Source: an uncultured Colwellia sp. (GTDB lineage Bacteria; Pseudomonadota; Gammaproteobacteria; Enterobacterales; Alteromonadaceae). From it: 64,000 nucleotides of DNA. The notes beneath the pieces are model-generated. The model had not been told where the DNA came from, did not search any database, and saw only the letters and a program-made list of their open reading frames with translations. Of the stretch, positions 51,188 to 63,925 are shown piece after piece. The number at the start of each line of letters is the position of its first letter. Positions within the stretch are counted from its first letter, which is position 1. Position numbers and translations under genes: made by a program. The stretch covers positions 23,169-87,168 of the forward strand of contig CAJXUN010000014.1 of assembly GCA_913061475.1 (NCBI GenBank). Direction: 5' to 3'.

Positions 51188-51292
51188 TACTATAGGTAAA
51201 AAGGGCAACGCTGACTATGTTGTTCGGTCAAAATTACGTTGGTTTTAATAATCATTTGTTGTGCGTTCACCGTGCTTATAAAAGGACTTATT

Positions 51293-51673
51293 TTGAATAA
51301 GCCATTTCATTTATCTTTTGTTGTGCCTGACTTACGTTTGACTCAAGCATTTTATATTAATATTTTAGACTGTAAAAAAGGTCGCGATACTGGGCAATGG
51401 CTAGACATAATTTTCTTTGGCCATCAGCTCACATTACATCAAGAAAGTACAACCATGGCGGCACAAGCGATTGACCATTTCGGTGTCATCCTAAATCAAA
51501 GAGAATGGTTATCACTCATAACAAAGCTCAAGACTGCCAATATAGCGTTTGAACTGGAGCCAAGTGAAAAGCTTAACGACGATAATAGCCAAGCGGGTAA
51601 GTTTGCGGTAAAAGATCCTGCTAATAATTTACTTGAGTTTAAATTCTATCAACCCGCATCGATAAATAGCTGA
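51293..51673 (+). CDS. VOC (glyoxalase/bleomycin resistance) family protein
   Basis: HLSFVVPDLRLTQAFYINILDCKKGR...DPANNLLEFKFY; TTG start proposed at 51293. Confidence 0.8.
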   Translation: MNKPFHLSFVVPDLRLTQAFYINILDCKKGRDTGQWLDIIFFGHQLTLHQESTTMAAQAIDHFGVILNQREWLSLITKLKTANIAFELEPSEKLNDDNSQAGKFAVKDPANNLLEFKFYQPASINS

Positions 51674-51785
51674 TATTATCTAAGCTGAACTTGGTTTTAG
51701 CAGCAGTGACGCTGCTAGGCAATTCGAAAATATCTCTAATTAAATTATTAACACGATAATATTAGATAACCTGAGTTCAGACTAT

Positions 51786-53666
51786 CTAAACAATAAACTT
51801 TTCAAGCAGTAATTGCTGTTGGTTAACTTCATCAACAAGCGTTTCGTTGTTGCGTACTTGTTCGAGAGAAAAATCACCCACTTGCAGACTAATATCATTA
51901 ATATGAGTGGTGTTTTTGTTAATTTCTTCGATCACCACGCTTTGTTCTTCGATGGCAGCGGCAATTTGGATGTTCCGGTCCATAATGTCTTTCACGGCAC
52001 TAGAAATATCTTCTAACGCTTGATTGGCTATTTGTGTATTGCCGACACAAGCGTCCGCTTTATCACGGCTTGCGTTCATCGATACTTGCACTTGACTGGA
52101 GGATTGCTGAATTTGCTCAATCATGGTCTTAATTTCTGTCGTTGATTGCTGTGTGCGCGAAGCTAAAGTACGAACTTCATCAGCGACCACGGCGAAACCT
52201 CGCCCTTGTTCACCCGCTCTGGCGGCTTCAATCGCGGCATTTAGTGCCAGTAAGTTGGTTTGTTCGGCGACACTATTAATAACCGACAGGACTTGTTCAA
52301 TGTTATTGCTATACTCTGCCAGTTGATTCGATAACTCTTGCGAGGACGAGATAGCTTGTGAAAGTCCAACGACATCACTACTGGTTTTGTTAAATAGTGC
52401 TTTACCTTCTTCAGTACGTTCATTGACTGAGGAGATCGAGGTCGCAGCGTCTTGCGCACTCGAGGCGATATCCATTGACGTTTGGCTCATTTCATTCATT
52501 GCTGTGGCTAACCCCTCGACTAGCACGCCCTGTTCTTGTAACTGGACGCTTGATTCACTGGCAAGTTGTTTTGCGCTATTACTGTTATTAACCACGATAT
52601 CGGCTTTGTGTTTTATGTCTTTTATCAGTTGTTGCATACTGACTAAAAATTCGTTGAAATTTTCTGCTACTGCACCACATTCATCTTTATTGCTAATAGT
52701 TAAGCGTTGGGTTAAGTCACCACCACCTGAAGCAATTTCAGCTATGGCAGACTCTAGAGCACCCAATGGCAATAGTAACCTTTTCGCTAGTAGCCTTAAC
52801 AGAAATATACACAGTGCAATACCGATAAGAGAAAATAAAATATTTTGCTTGGTGAGATAAGTTAATGATTGATAAACCTTATCTTTTTCTAATAATACAC
52901 CTAGATACCAATCCATGCCAAACTCTTGCTTCATCGGATAAAAGTAGATGAGTTTATTGATACCTTCATGCTCTATTTCAAGCAGTTTAGTAGCGTTTTT
53001 TGGTGGTGTATTGTAAATAGCACCAGTGTTTTTTCCGTTTAATTGTGCGTTAGGGTGAGTAATGATATTGCCACTTTCGTCGGCGATAAAGGCAAGACCA
53101 GTATTATTAAAATTAATGGTGTTGACACTTTTAGCTATATTGTTCAGGCTGAGATCGCCCCCTAAAACCCCTTGAAAATTTCCATCACTATAAATAGGAC
53201 TTACCACGGATAGCAATAACTCGTTGGTGGCTGCATCGATGTAGGGTTTAGTAAATACAATATCCTTGCTTTTCTGCGCTAATTTGTACCAAGGGCGCTC
53301 TCGAAAGTCGACATTGGCCGGATTTACTCTATTTACATCATTGGATCGTAATTGACGTTCATTGGCTAACGTACCAAACATTAGAGAAAATTCTTGCTTT
53401 AAGGATGACAGCTCAATAGCGTTTTGAAAGCTCGCTGCTGAATAATTATTTTCAATAATATCTTTTACCACGTGTATTTGAGAGGCTTTGTTATTTAACC
53501 AATTACTGATGCTCTGAGTTAGCAAGGATGAGTTATCTTCGACATAAGCCTTAGTTTCTTTTTCTAGTGAATTACTGACCAATATATAACTGGATAGTGA
53601 AAGTAGAGAGAGGATGATAAATACGATGAGACCAGAAGCGACGGAAAATTTAGTTCTTATATTCAT
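51786..53666 (-). CDS. Methyl-accepting chemotaxis protein with dCache sensor
   Basis: [33 protein letters not shown] hairpin; HAMP; periplasmic [10 protein letters not shown] Cache motif. Confidence 0.95.
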   Translation of the reverse strand: MNIRTKFSVASGLIVFIILSLLSLSSYILVSNSLEKETKAYVEDNSSLLTQSISNWLNNKASQIHVVKDIIENNYSAASFQNAIELSSLKQEFSLMFGTLANERQLRSNDVNRVNPANVDFRERPWYKLAQKSKDIVFTKPYIDAATNELLLSVVSPIYSDGNFQGVLGGDLSLNNIAKSVNTINFNNTGLAFIADESGNIITHPNAQLNGKNTGAIYNTPPKNATKLLEIEHEGINKLIYFYPMKQEFGMDWYLGVLLEKDKVYQSLTYLTKQNILFSLIGIALCIFLLRLLAKRLLLPLGALESAIAEIASGGGDLTQRLTISNKDECGAVAENFNEFLVSMQQLIKDIKHKADIVVNNSNSAKQLASESSVQLQEQGVLVEGLATAMNEMSQTSMDIASSAQDAATSISSVNERTEEGKALFNKTSSDVVGLSQAISSSQELSNQLAEYSNNIEQVLSVINSVAEQTNLLALNAAIEAARAGEQGRGFAVVADEVRTLASRTQQSTTEIKTMIEQIQQSSSQVQVSMNASRDKADACVGNTQIANQALEDISSAVKDIMDRNIQIAAAIEEQSVVIEEINKNTTHINDISLQVGDFSLEQVRNNETLVDEVNQQQLLLEKFIV

Positions 53667-53749
53667 ATTCTTGCCCGTACAATAAAATTTATATAACTAT
53701 ATTATATAGTCTACACTGAATAAAAAGTGTATGTTTAAAGTGATTTTTT

Positions 53750-54904
53750 ATGATAAAAATTAACGGTTTTACTTGTTCTTTTATATTATGTTTATCCATT
53801 GCTAGCTCTGCCTGCTGGGGGCAGGAAGAGATAACACTGGAAAAATTAAAATTACAGCTTGAGATTTTGCAAAAGAAAATTGTGCAACTTGAAAAGCAGC
53901 AAATGATGGCCACCGATTCCTTAGAACAGGCAACACAAATTCGAGAGGAAAAAGTCAGTAAAATAACCAGCCAAAAAATAGAAAACTCCCAAACGACTAA
54001 AATATACGGCACTGTTCGTCCAACATTTGGTTATATTGATGAATCAGAAAATTCTAAGGCTGATGTTAGAGATGCGCTTTCGCATGCAGGTGTTAAAGTC
54101 ACTAGTGAATTTGCTAAAAACTGGCGTGCGACGTTACATGGAGAATGGGGCATTGACCTCTCCAATAACGGTGATTTTGGTAAAGCTCGACAAGTCTATG
54201 TAGCGTTAGACAGTCCACTTGGACGTGTAGGTATCGGTAAGCAAAGGCCTGCACAATACCTTTTTATTGCTGAATATGTCGATATTTTTAACCATAGTAG
54301 CAGTCCTTTTGCCTATGACCCCGAAAGCTTGTTCTTTGTCGACAATTTACTGACTTATCAGGTTGAAAGCAATGGTTATACTTGGATAGCCGCAGCACAG
54401 TTTGACGGCGATAATGGCGATAATTATCGTGATTTACTTAATCTTGGTGTCAGTTATGATCACCAAGGTCTGCATGCTGCTTTTACTTATTTAACTCAGG
54501 ATGCTAACACCAATGGCAGCACTATTGGTGAGGATGAGACGTATGCGGCGGCATTCGCTTATGACTTTGAGAGTGGCTTGTATTTAGCACTAGGCTATCA
54601 AGATAAAGCATATCAAAGGATAAATGGCGACCGTGATCGAAATGGTCACACGCTAGACTTATCAGCGGCTTATTGGTTAAGTAAATCCTATCGTTTAAAA
54701 TTAGGTTATTTCGATTTTTCTGATGGTTTTGATGCTAGTAATAGTTATGATTTTAGTGGTTTTAACACCACACTAGAATGGCTACCCACACCATATTTAA
54801 GATTTCACCTCGAATATTTACAACGTGACTTTCAATATCTCACTGATTTCTCATCGATATCGATTGGCTTTCGTTATGATTTCTCTACGCAATGGGACTA
54901 TTAA
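53750..54904 (+). CDS. Outer-membrane porin-like protein with N-terminal coiled coil
   Basis: Signal peptide, beta-barrel style sequence, terminal aromatic YDFSTQWDY. Confidence 0.8.
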   Translation: MIKINGFTCSFILCLSIASSACWGQEEITLEKLKLQLEILQKKIVQLEKQQMMATDSLEQATQIREEKVSKITSQKIENSQTTKIYGTVRPTFGYIDESENSKADVRDALSHAGVKVTSEFAKNWRATLHGEWGIDLSNNGDFGKARQVYVALDSPLGRVGIGKQRPAQYLFIAEYVDIFNHSSSPFAYDPESLFFVDNLLTYQVESNGYTWIAAAQFDGDNGDNYRDLLNLGVSYDHQGLHAAFTYLTQDANTNGSTIGEDETYAAAFAYDFESGLYLALGYQDKAYQRINGDRDRNGHTLDLSAAYWLSKSYRLKLGYFDFSDGFDASNSYDFSGFNTTLEWLPTPYLRFHLEYLQRDFQYLTDFSSISIGFRYDFSTQWDY

Positions 54905-55746
54905 CCGTGTTAGCTAACGTTATTTCATCCTGTCGTATTATAGGATTACTCGCGTGGTCATTGCTTTATTGTCAGGCGCTAAAAGCTAATGAAATCCATG
55001 AAGTGACCATACTAACCGATGATAGCTACCCGCCTTATTCCTATGTTGAAAATAGTCGTTTAAAAGGCATTTATGTTGATATGGTGCTTGCTGCCGCTGA
55101 CTTGATGAAAAATAAATATAAAATTAAGTTAATTGCGGTGCCGTGGCAACGAGCGCTGATGGAGGTCAAAGACGGACATGTACTTGGAATATTACCGCCA
55201 TATCAGCATATAACAGAGCGTGATTATATTTGGCCTTATTCGTTACCGCTAATGAGTGAAACCGTGGTGGCTTATTGTCATCAAGATATTAATATCTATG
55301 ATTACTTTAGTGAATCAACTGTGCAAGTAACAAAGCCTCTAAATGTTGGGGTTAACGCTGGTTACATGATTTTGGGTGAAAAAATAGCTGCTGCGCTCGC
55401 GGATAATAAAATGGTTGTTTGGGAGAATAAAAGTACTCGTTCGAATTTATTAAAATTACATTTAAAGCGCATAGATTGTTATGTCAACGATAGGTTTTCA
55501 ATTCAATCTGAACTAACAAAGCTAGGAAAACTGCGGGACTTAAATTTTGACGGCGTAGCTGAGTCGCTTGTGATTATGCGGCAAACCGCCCATATTGGTT
55601 ATACGGATAGTGACGCTCATGACTTTGCATTTAAAAGTGACTTTATTTATCGTATGGATTCGGCGTTAGCTCAGATGAAAGCCTCTGCACAGTATCAGGG
55701 ATTTATTAGCAAGTACTTGCCGCAGGTAAAGCCAAAAGTTAAATAA
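54892..55746 (+). CDS. Periplasmic amino-acid-type substrate-binding protein (family 3-like)
   Basis: ILTDDSYPPYSYVENSRLKGIYVDMV; WPYSLPLM; SBP_bac_3-like layout. Confidence 0.78.
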   Translation: MGLLTVLANVISSCRIIGLLAWSLLYCQALKANEIHEVTILTDDSYPPYSYVENSRLKGIYVDMVLAAADLMKNKYKIKLIAVPWQRALMEVKDGHVLGILPPYQHITERDYIWPYSLPLMSETVVAYCHQDINIYDYFSESTVQVTKPLNVGVNAGYMILGEKIAAALADNKMVVWENKSTRSNLLKLHLKRIDCYVNDRFSIQSELTKLGKLRDLNFDGVAESLVIMRQTAHIGYTDSDAHDFAFKSDFIYRMDSALAQMKASAQYQGFISKYLPQVKPKVK

Positions 55747-55951
55747 GCCATTACGTTAGAAAGAACGTTAATTGAGAAATACTATTTAACAGCATAGATA
55801 ATAAGTATGTTGTCATGAGAACACGGTTACGAGTTAGTTCCCAAAATTGTCAGCGTTAACAAGAGTCATATTTACCCTAGTCTGGAGCTATTTTGCTGAC
55901 AAGTATGATAAAATGTCAATATCTTAATCTTTGTAGCTTTAGCCATATTTT

Positions 55952-57613
55952 ATGTCACTGAATAGTCATTGTTTTAGTTTCTTTGAGCATGATACAAGTC
56001 ACCTTGACTTGCCTCGTAAATTTACCTTCCCATTTTATTATCAACCCCAACCACTCGCTGTATTGGCCGTGGAACAGTTGCAGCAACAGCTCGAAATGCA
56101 AGCTGATGTTATTGGCAATGAAGATAATACTGGCAAGATGTTTGGCGTACTGGTGGTTAAAAATAGTCAGCAACAATTAGGCTATTTGGCTGCTTATTCA
56201 GGGCAACTTGACGATCATATTAGCGATATTAACTTTGTGCCTTTCGTATCTGATATGCAATTGCAAGATACTATTTTTTTAGCTGAAAATCGTATTATTA
56301 ACAATATTAACGCAGAAATTGAGCAATTAGAAAATAGCGAGCAGTTAAGCGCTATGAACTTTAAATTCAATCAGGCGAGCGAAACTTATCAGCAAAAACT
56401 ATTAACGCAGCAGAGCTTGATGATAACAAGTCGTCAAGACAGAAAGCAGCAGCGCAGTGCGGCTATTGAACAGCTTTCTGATACTGAATTTGAACAGTTG
56501 AAAATAGTATTATCAGGGCAAAGCATTCAGGAAAAAAAGCAACTGCAAGCGTTAAAATTACATTGGCAAGAAAAGCTCGAATTATTACAGCAAGACTTGC
56601 AGCAAGTGAACAATGAAATTGCCAAATTAAGGAAACAGCGTAAATCACGCTCGAGAAACTTGCAGAAAAAACTGTTTGCCCAATATCAGTTTCTCAATGC
56701 GAACGGTGAAACTAAAGATCTCAATGCTATTTTTGCTGAACTACCCGAACATACGCCACCTGCTGGCGCAGGAGATTGTGCGGCGCCAAAATTATTACAA
56801 TATGCTTATCAGCATGATTTAATGCCGATTGCTATGGCTGAGTTTTGGTGGGGCGCAGCGCCAAAATCAGCTATCAGACAGCACAAAAACTACTATCCTT
56901 CTTGCTACAGTAAATGTCAGCCAATTTTAGGGCATATGCTCAAAGGCTTAGATATTGATGATAACCCGCTGTTGATCAACCCAGCATTAGGCAAAGACTT
57001 AGTAATAGTGTATCAAGACGCTGATTTATTGGTGGTAAATAAGCCAGCAGAGTTTTTATCTGTACCCGGTAAAAATATTGAAGACTCGGTTTATTTGCGG
57101 ATTAAAACGCAATTCCCACACGCTTCAGGGCCGTTGCTTGTGCATCGTTTAGATATGTCGACATCTGGGCTGTTACTTATTGCGCTGAATAAAAGGGCGC
57201 ATAAAGCGCTGCAAAAACAGTTTATTGAGCGCACGATAGAAAAACGCTATGTCGCTTTAGTTACTGGAGACGTAGCTGGTGATAGCGGAGTGATAGACTT
57301 GCCACTGCGTTTAGATTTTGATGATAAACCACGGCAAATGGTGTGCTACCAACAAGGTAAGCAAGCGCTAACTACTTGGCAGGTGCTTGAGCGAAAAAAT
57401 AACACCACGCGTTTGTATCTATACCCTAAAACGGGCCGAACGCATCAGTTGCGGGTGCACTGTGCGCATAAGTTGGGCTTAAATATGCCGATTGTTGGCG
57501 ATGATCATTACGGCTTAAAAGCTGATAGGTTGCATTTGCATGCAGAATATTTATCGTTTAATCATCCTATTAGCCATCAAATAATAGAACTTGAAGTGCC
57601 AGCACCATTTTAA
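55952..57613 (+). CDS. RluA-family pseudouridine synthase with long N-terminal coiled-coil extension
   Basis: VHRLDMSTSGLLLIALN, KTGRTHQLRVHCAH; approx. 250-aa N-terminal extension. Confidence 0.88.
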   Translation: MSLNSHCFSFFEHDTSHLDLPRKFTFPFYYQPQPLAVLAVEQLQQQLEMQADVIGNEDNTGKMFGVLVVKNSQQQLGYLAAYSGQLDDHISDINFVPFVSDMQLQDTIFLAENRIINNINAEIEQLENSEQLSAMNFKFNQASETYQQKLLTQQSLMITSRQDRKQQRSAAIEQLSDTEFEQLKIVLSGQSIQEKKQLQALKLHWQEKLELLQQDLQQVNNEIAKLRKQRKSRSRNLQKKLFAQYQFLNANGETKDLNAIFAELPEHTPPAGAGDCAAPKLLQYAYQHDLMPIAMAEFWWGAAPKSAIRQHKNYYPSCYSKCQPILGHMLKGLDIDDNPLLINPALGKDLVIVYQDADLLVVNKPAEFLSVPGKNIEDSVYLRIKTQFPHASGPLLVHRLDMSTSGLLLIALNKRAHKALQKQFIERTIEKRYVALVTGDVAGDSGVIDLPLRLDFDDKPRQMVCYQQGKQALTTWQVLERKNNTTRLYLYPKTGRTHQLRVHCAHKLGLNMPIVGDDHYGLKADRLHLHAEYLSFNHPISHQIIELEVPAPF

Positions 57614-57641
57614 TGTTAATCACTGTTATTGGTATAATAAC

Positions 57642-57660
57642 GGCGCTGTTTTCCAGCGCC
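57642..57660 (+). terminator. GGCGCTG-TTTTC-CAGCGCC hairpin
   Basis: Perfect 7-bp GC-rich stem 29 nt after the rluA-like stop; weak T-tract. Confidence 0.6.
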
Positions 57661-57727
57661 AATAAATACCAAGGTTAGTTGCTTTGGTTAATTAGTTTCT
57701 TATTTAATTCGTTATCTAGACAGGAAT

Positions 57728-58195
57728 TTAAAGTTTTTTCCCTAATCTTTTTTCTATTTGCCGCTTTTCCCAGTCTGCGCCAAAAAAGCTATAGACTTCA
57801 AAAACACTAAGACCGTGTGATATTACGCCAATGCCCCAGCCTAATGCTGCCCACCAAGCCCAATAATATCCGGGGCTAGTTAAAAAGTTAATAAGAAATA
57901 AACCTAATACCACCACGGCGTAATTAATCAGGTGGCTATAAAAGGCTTTAATATCTTGCACATGCTCTATAACTTTGTTCTCTTCGTCATTATATTTATC
58001 TGAGTTATTCATAGCTTTCTCCATTAGCAAATCGTCAACCTCAACTTCAAAAACAGCGGCAAGCGCTTTTAGCGATTCTAATCCAGCTTTTTGACCACGC
58101 TCAATGCGTTGAATGGTTCTGATATTCAAACCGCTAAACTGGGCTAATTGCTCCTGAGACCATGCTCGTTTAAGTCTCAATTTTCGAACCGTCAT
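57728..58195 (-). CDS. XRE-HTH regulator fused to 2TM domain
   Basis: LRLKRAWSQEQLAQFSGLNIRTIQRIERGQKAGLESLKALAAVFEVEVDDLL followed by two TMs. Confidence 0.88.
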   Translation of the reverse strand: MTVRKLRLKRAWSQEQLAQFSGLNIRTIQRIERGQKAGLESLKALAAVFEVEVDDLLMEKAMNNSDKYNDEENKVIEHVQDIKAFYSHLINYAVVVLGLFLINFLTSPGYYWAWWAALGWGIGVISHGLSVFEVYSFFGADWEKRQIEKRLGKKL

Positions 58196-58299
58196 TTACT
58201 TCTCCTTGTTGCTGTTCGGATTGAATTATTCGTTACTCAATGTAATTTAGCTACGACTTTTACCTGACATTATCCTGACAGTACTTAAAATTCAATGGG

Positions 58300-61200
58300 T
58301 TACGATTTACTTTTAGGTGATAGTTCTATTTCTTTTAGTAATGTAGCGGCATCATCAAATTCATAAACCTCTACTTTTGCTAGTATATTATTGAGTTGTT
58401 GATTATATTTTTGCTCTTTAGTCATTGCAAGTAAGGCCCGAATGGTGTCGATAGCGGCTACATCGTAGTTATCGACATCAATAACTAATTGTTCAAATAG
58501 CACGCGACACGCCTGTTCATCGAAAGCAAGGTCGCTTTGTGCTAGCGGCGGCAGTTGTAGCAACGAGGATTGCAAACGATCCAGTTCGTTCTGGCATTGC
58601 GCTAGCATTGCCGAGCTTACCCCTTGTTCAACCGCATTGCTCTCTACTGTTTGGCAATAAGCGTAAAGTGCATTAGCACAAATGTTACCAGCAACACCTT
58701 TGAGGGTATGTGCTAAATGCTCAAGCGCATGAAAGTCGCCTTGTTCTAGTGCATCCACCATTGGGGTAATAGCATCTCGATAATTCTCTTTAAATTTATG
58801 CAACAAACGCAGGTAAAGCGTATTATTGTTTTGCGTTATCGCTAAACCGGCACTGATGTCGATGCCGTCTAAATTTGGCAGAGAAATATCTTGGCTCGAG
58901 CTTGTGGATGGCAGTGTTAAGCTTCTCTTGGGATTTCTTGGGGTTATCCAAAGAGCCATTTTGGTAAATAATTCTTGGGTGTTTATTGGCTTGCCAATAT
59001 GCTCATTCATGCCGGCGCGTAAAGCCTTTTCACGGTCACCAGCCATGACATTTGCGGTCATAGCGATAATAGGTAAGTCGGTAAATTGTGCATTTTGACG
59101 AATTTCACGTGTAGCAGTGTAACCGTCTTTAATCGGCATTTGACAATCCATTAATACACCGTCAACGCTTTCATTGTTAAGGAAGTCTATGGCTTCTTGA
59201 CCGTTATTTGCCACGATCACTTCAATACCATGATGGCTTAATAGCTCAGTGGCTAATTCTTGGTTTATTTCATTGTCTTCAACCAATAATATTTTTGCGC
59301 CTTGTAGTGCGTTTATTGCTGACCGTTCTTCAAGTGGCGCCGATTTATAGCTAATATTGCGCAGATTTTCTCGACCGAGAGCACGCAATAAACTATCGAG
59401 TAAATTTGACGAGGTGATTGGTTTACTGGTGACATAGTATTTTTCATCGTGATTAAGTGCTCTTGTTGGCAGCTCTTTTTGGCTCGGCAATATATGCAAT
59501 ATTGGCAAATTAATACAAGCATCTCGTATCGAGCGTATATCATTGCAATTGTCACTATCACTGCATTTTACCAGATCACATACTAAAGCATCATAGGCCG
59601 TAGCTTGGTCGCTCAGTTTAGGTAAAGCTTCGACGGTAGAGCAGTAAGTATCGACAACAAAGCCAAATGATTTCAAAATGCGCTGTAAAATAGCTTTGTA
59701 GCTTTCATTGTCAGTTATTAACGCCAGTTTTAAGCCTTGAATTGATGACAAATAAGGTCTATTAGACTTTATCTGCTCTGATGATTGCCTTTGATAGCTG
59801 ATAGTAAAGTGGAATTTGCTGCCTTGATTTTCTTCGCTTTCTAGCCATATTTCACCACCTAATAACTCGACCAGGTGTTTACATATGGCTAATCCTAAGC
59901 CTGTGCCTCCATATCGTCTTGTGGTTGAAGCATCAGCCTGACTAAACGATTGGAATAGTTTTTCTTGTTGCTCGGTACTCATACCAATGCCGGTATCGCA
60001 AATAGAAAACTGTAAAGTGACATCATTATCATGCTTTTTGACACATGATATGTGGACTTTGATTTCACCGTCTTCGGTAAACTTAGCAGCATTGCTACCT
60101 AGGTTAGTTAATATTTGACTTAGGCGTAATGGGTCGCCAATCAGATCGATAGGAACATCTTGTTCAACATCAAAAACCAGCTCAGTCTGTTTTTCGTTTA
60201 GTTTATCGACCAACATATTGCTGAGGTTGTCGAGAATATCATCCAAGCAAAAAGGAATACTTTCGATCTCGAGTTTATTGGCTTCAATTTTTGAAAAATC
60301 CAAAATGTCATTAACAATGCCGAGTAAGGATTCAGCAGCGCGATTTACCTTCGCAATATAATTTTGCTGTTGTGGCAATAAGTTGGTTTTTAGTGCTAAA
60401 GCTGACATACCGATAATTGCATTCATTGGGGTACGAATTTCATGTGACATATTGGCTAAAAAGTTAGATTTAGCTTTAACCGCATCTTCAGCTAACGACT
60501 TGGCATGAGCGAGTGTTTGCTCAGCCATTTTTTGCTCACTGATATCGACAAAGGTGCCGAGTAAACCTCCAATACTACCATCTGCTTTGGCAAAGCTTTT
60601 TACCCAGTACATGGTGGAGTGCTCTAAACCATCGGCGTAAACAAGAGTGATTTCTTTGCGCACCATGCCCATTGATGCCATCACTTGCGTATCTTCTGCT
60701 TGATAGGCTTCTCTGTCTGCCATCGGCAAATACTCTAGGTCGAGTACCGTTTTACCAATAATGTCCGCTCTTTTAACATTAAAGGTTTGCTCGTATGACT
60801 TATTAACGTTAATAAAGCGCGTGTCAGGACCTTTGACAAATATTGGGTAAGGAATAGTGTCAGCCAATGCTTGTTGGAAAAGCATTTGTTCGGCCAGCAT
60901 TAAATCATTCAATTTACGCTCTGTGATATCGCGAACAATGGCAACAATAAAGCGATCATTGTGAATATCAACTGAGTTTACCGTAACTTCAGCAGAAAAC
61001 TCATTGCCGTTTTTACGTTTGCCCATTAACTCTAATCTTTGCTTTTCAGGGCTAGGTTCGTCTAGCAAACGATCAAAGGCATGTAAGCTGTTTTCTTCGG
61101 GTAGTAATAATTCAATTTTTTCACCAATAAGTTCAGACTTCTCGTAGCCAAACATGGTCAGCACCTGTGAATTTACAATACTGTGCTCACGGTGCTTATC

Positions 61201-63924
61201 TATCATCAAAATCGCATCGGGTGCTGATTCTAATAATGCGGCAAATTGTGCTTTGGCGGCATTGCGTTGTGTCACATCAATTAAGGTTAAACGTACTTCG
61301 GTTAACACTTCTTCGTCATTATAAACCGGTAACGCTGATAGCATGGTATCTATGGTTTGACTGTCGCTGATTTTAACCTGAATTTCACATTCTAAAAGGT
61401 GATGTTTAGTCTGAAATATTTTATGAACATAATGTGCTGGAACGACAAAGTCTTGCCAGTTTAACGAGACAAAAACTTCTCGTGGCCGCTTGAACATTTG
61501 CGCGAATGCACAGTTATGTTTAATGAACTGTCCTTCGCAGTTTAAGGTTGCATAAGCCACTGGCGCATGTTCATACAACTCAAACATAGCACGTTCGCGC
61601 TGCTGTAACTCTGATGTTCGTTGTTCTACAATTTTTCTTAACTCTGCTTTCGAGCGACGCATGTACTTTGTTGAACGCTGACCAACCGTAACGGTAAATA
61701 TATTGGCGGTTAAGGTTAATAATAAGGTCACAAATGAAATTAACATTAGCTTATTGCGTAGCGAATTAGCGCCCAACATGGCTTCACTGGCGTCTATTTC
61801 TGTTGCAATACCAACGCCGTATTTAGCATCCCATAACCAAGCACCAAAGACGCTTATGCCGCGATAGTCGTTATAGCCTGTAACATTAGCGCTAATTTGT
61901 TTTTTGGTTATTAAGCTATGGTTATCTGAATGCGCACTGTTCATCAAGTGACTTGCCATAAAAGTAAATGGCAGCTGTTGCGCATTAAGCGTGCTATTGG
62001 GCATTTCGAGCAGGTTAACTTGTGGATCTTTAAGTGTTATCAGCTGGTTATTCTCATAATGCTCTTGAAAATAGTGTAATGATGATAAATCAGCCGCGAA
62101 GCGACTTTTAGACAGCATTTTTCCTACATCGCTGACTAAGTAACTTTCGCCAGAAGCGCCAATACGCCCTTGTTGCATAATGTCAGAGATTTGTCCGCTA
62201 GCTTGGATTCTTAACGCTAAGGCCGCAATAACCTCATTATTACTCGCTCTTATAGGGGTAACTATAAACATACTGTATTGGTCTATCGGATTACTGGTTT
62301 TGCTAAACATTAATTTAACATCTGATTTTATCGGCGAGACAAAACGTGTTTCGCCGGCAAAAACAGCGGGCAGCACATCAGGTGTTTGTTCAGCTATCAG
62401 GTTGATTTTTCCTAAGTTTTCATTGCGACTAGAGCCAATATTTATTTGGTCTTTATTGATAATGAAAAAGCCTTGGCCTTGAACGTTACTTTGACGAAAA
62501 TATTGCCGTATATCTTGCAATGGTAAGCTGGTAACGAGTTTGTCTTGCAGGGTAGATTGTTGGTTAAGCTTTTTGGTTAATTCAATCAGTTCATTATCTA
62601 CACTTATTTGTTTTAACAAACTTTCTTGGTCACTTATCCAGTTGTTCAACCGTGCTTTCGTTGCTTTAACAACAAACTCAAGGTTTTTTTGAATATTGCT
62701 TTGAGCGTTTTTTTCATTATTTTGTAGAGTTAAATAAATAACGCTAAAAATAATGCTTATGTTTAGTATCGAAATCGCATGTACGATTAATGGAAACTTC
62801 CTTGAAGCCATAAAATATGCAAGGCGCTGTGGTGTTATTAATTTTGGCAACAATAAAGTAATAAATATTAATAACAAGGATACTAATACCATAGATGTTA
62901 TTAACGCGGTGCTGCTATCGGTAGAAACAGGTTGGGGGGTAAAGTTATTTAAAGCATCTTCGAGCAAAATATTTTCAGGTAGAAAAGGTGAGTCGGTCAT
63001 GTCTAACTGATGATAAATTTCGCTGATCTTTTCCATGCGTGTACGAGCAATCGAACCAATGGGGATAAACTTTGCTAAAATTATTTTACTAATTTCGTCG
63101 GCTTCAAAGTTTAAATGTGCATGTGATTTACCTTGATCGTTATACTTGTCCTTAATGAGTTTAATCATCTCCTCTTTATGATTAAGCGCATATTGCCAAC
63201 CTTTGATTGTCGCTTGTCGAATAGCTTGTACTCGTTGAGGGTTATTTTTTACCTCAGATTCGCTGGTAAATAAATTATCACCATAAAAATCGACACCATA
63301 ATCCCTTGGATCGATAATAAATATATCAATGTCTTCTTGGTCAAATTTGAACGGCTCATCAGTGTTATAAATAACAATAGCGTCGGTATCACCTTTGGCT
63401 AATGCCGAAAGTTGGTAACTTTGCTCTTGCCAAGTAAATGCTGACATATGCTGTTCTGCTTGTGTCAACATCGCCATAATTGGTGCGTAGTTTTCAAACT
63501 TGCCATCGGCCATGATGCGTTTACCGATCAGATCAAAGGGGCTCGAAATACCTGATGATCGTAAGGTCGCGAGAGTGGCTGGCGAATGTTGAAATATTTG
63601 CGCAACAATGACCACAGCTTTGCCTTTGTTTTTGGCAATCAGCAAACTGGAGTTACTAATGCCGTAATCAGCTCGGCCATCGTTTACATAGTCAGCAATT
63701 ACGCCTTGACCATTGAATTCTCTTAATTCAACATCTAAGCCGAGTTCTTGATAGAAGCCTTGTTCTTTTGCTGCGTAATAGCCGGCAAATTGAAATTGGT
63801 GCAACCAATTGAGCTGAATGGAAACCTTATCGAGTTCTTGACCTAACCCTTGGCTACTGAAAACAAAAGTTAATGCACAAAATACGGTAATTAAACCACG
63901 TTTAATAAGGCAAAAATTCAACAT
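58300..63924 (-). CDS. Giant hybrid sensor histidine kinase: NMT1/THI5-like SBP + Cache-like + PAS domains + HisKA/HATPase + two REC + HPt
   Basis: [105 protein letters not shown]. Confidence 0.93.
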   Translation of the reverse strand: MLNFCLIKRGLITVFCALTFVFSSQGLGQELDKVSIQLNWLHQFQFAGYYAAKEQGFYQELGLDVELREFNGQGVIADYVNDGRADYGISNSSLLIAKNKGKAVVIVAQIFQHSPATLATLRSSGISSPFDLIGKRIMADGKFENYAPIMAMLTQAEQHMSAFTWQEQSYQLSALAKGDTDAIVIYNTDEPFKFDQEDIDIFIIDPRDYGVDFYGDNLFTSESEVKNNPQRVQAIRQATIKGWQYALNHKEEMIKLIKDKYNDQGKSHAHLNFEADEISKIILAKFIPIGSIARTRMEKISEIYHQLDMTDSPFLPENILLEDALNNFTPQPVSTDSSTALITSMVLVSLLLIFITLLLPKLITPQRLAYFMASRKFPLIVHAISILNISIIFSVIYLTLQNNEKNAQSNIQKNLEFVVKATKARLNNWISDQESLLKQISVDNELIELTKKLNQQSTLQDKLVTSLPLQDIRQYFRQSNVQGQGFFIINKDQINIGSSRNENLGKINLIAEQTPDVLPAVFAGETRFVSPIKSDVKLMFSKTSNPIDQYSMFIVTPIRASNNEVIAALALRIQASGQISDIMQQGRIGASGESYLVSDVGKMLSKSRFAADLSSLHYFQEHYENNQLITLKDPQVNLLEMPNSTLNAQQLPFTFMASHLMNSAHSDNHSLITKKQISANVTGYNDYRGISVFGAWLWDAKYGVGIATEIDASEAMLGANSLRNKLMLISFVTLLLTLTANIFTVTVGQRSTKYMRRSKAELRKIVEQRTSELQQRERAMFELYEHAPVAYATLNCEGQFIKHNCAFAQMFKRPREVFVSLNWQDFVVPAHYVHKIFQTKHHLLECEIQVKISDSQTIDTMLSALPVYNDEEVLTEVRLTLIDVTQRNAAKAQFAALLESAPDAILMIDKHREHSIVNSQVLTMFGYEKSELIGEKIELLLPEENSLHAFDRLLDEPSPEKQRLELMGKRKNGNEFSAEVTVNSVDIHNDRFIVAIVRDITERKLNDLMLAEQMLFQQALADTIPYPIFVKGPDTRFINVNKSYEQTFNVKRADIIGKTVLDLEYLPMADREAYQAEDTQVMASMGMVRKEITLVYADGLEHSTMYWVKSFAKADGSIGGLLGTFVDISEQKMAEQTLAHAKSLAEDAVKAKSNFLANMSHEIRTPMNAIIGMSALALKTNLLPQQQNYIAKVNRAAESLLGIVNDILDFSKIEANKLEIESIPFCLDDILDNLSNMLVDKLNEKQTELVFDVEQDVPIDLIGDPLRLSQILTNLGSNAAKFTEDGEIKVHISCVKKHDNDVTLQFSICDTGIGMSTEQQEKLFQSFSQADASTTRRYGGTGLGLAICKHLVELLGGEIWLESEENQGSKFHFTISYQRQSSEQIKSNRPYLSSIQGLKLALITDNESYKAILQRILKSFGFVVDTYCSTVEALPKLSDQATAYDALVCDLVKCSDSDNCNDIRSIRDACINLPILHILPSQKELPTRALNHDEKYYVTSKPITSSNLLDSLLRALGRENLRNISYKSAPLEERSAINALQGAKILLVEDNEINQELATELLSHHGIEVIVANNGQEAIDFLNNESVDGVLMDCQMPIKDGYTATREIRQNAQFTDLPIIAMTANVMAGDREKALRAGMNEHIGKPINTQELFTKMALWITPRNPKRSLTLPSTSSSQDISLPNLDGIDISAGLAITQNNNTLYLRLLHKFKENYRDAITPMVDALEQGDFHALEHLAHTLKGVAGNICANALYAYCQTVESNAVEQGVSSAMLAQCQNELDRLQSSLLQLPPLAQSDLAFDEQACRVLFEQLVIDVDNYDVAAIDTIRALLAMTKEQKYNQQLNNILAKVEVYEFDDAATLLKEIELSPKSKS

Positions 63925-63925
63925 G

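Noticed and set aside
52123-52860. + strand ORFs opposite the MCP gene
   Set aside because: Overlap the highly conserved MCP signalling domain in antisense; artefacts.
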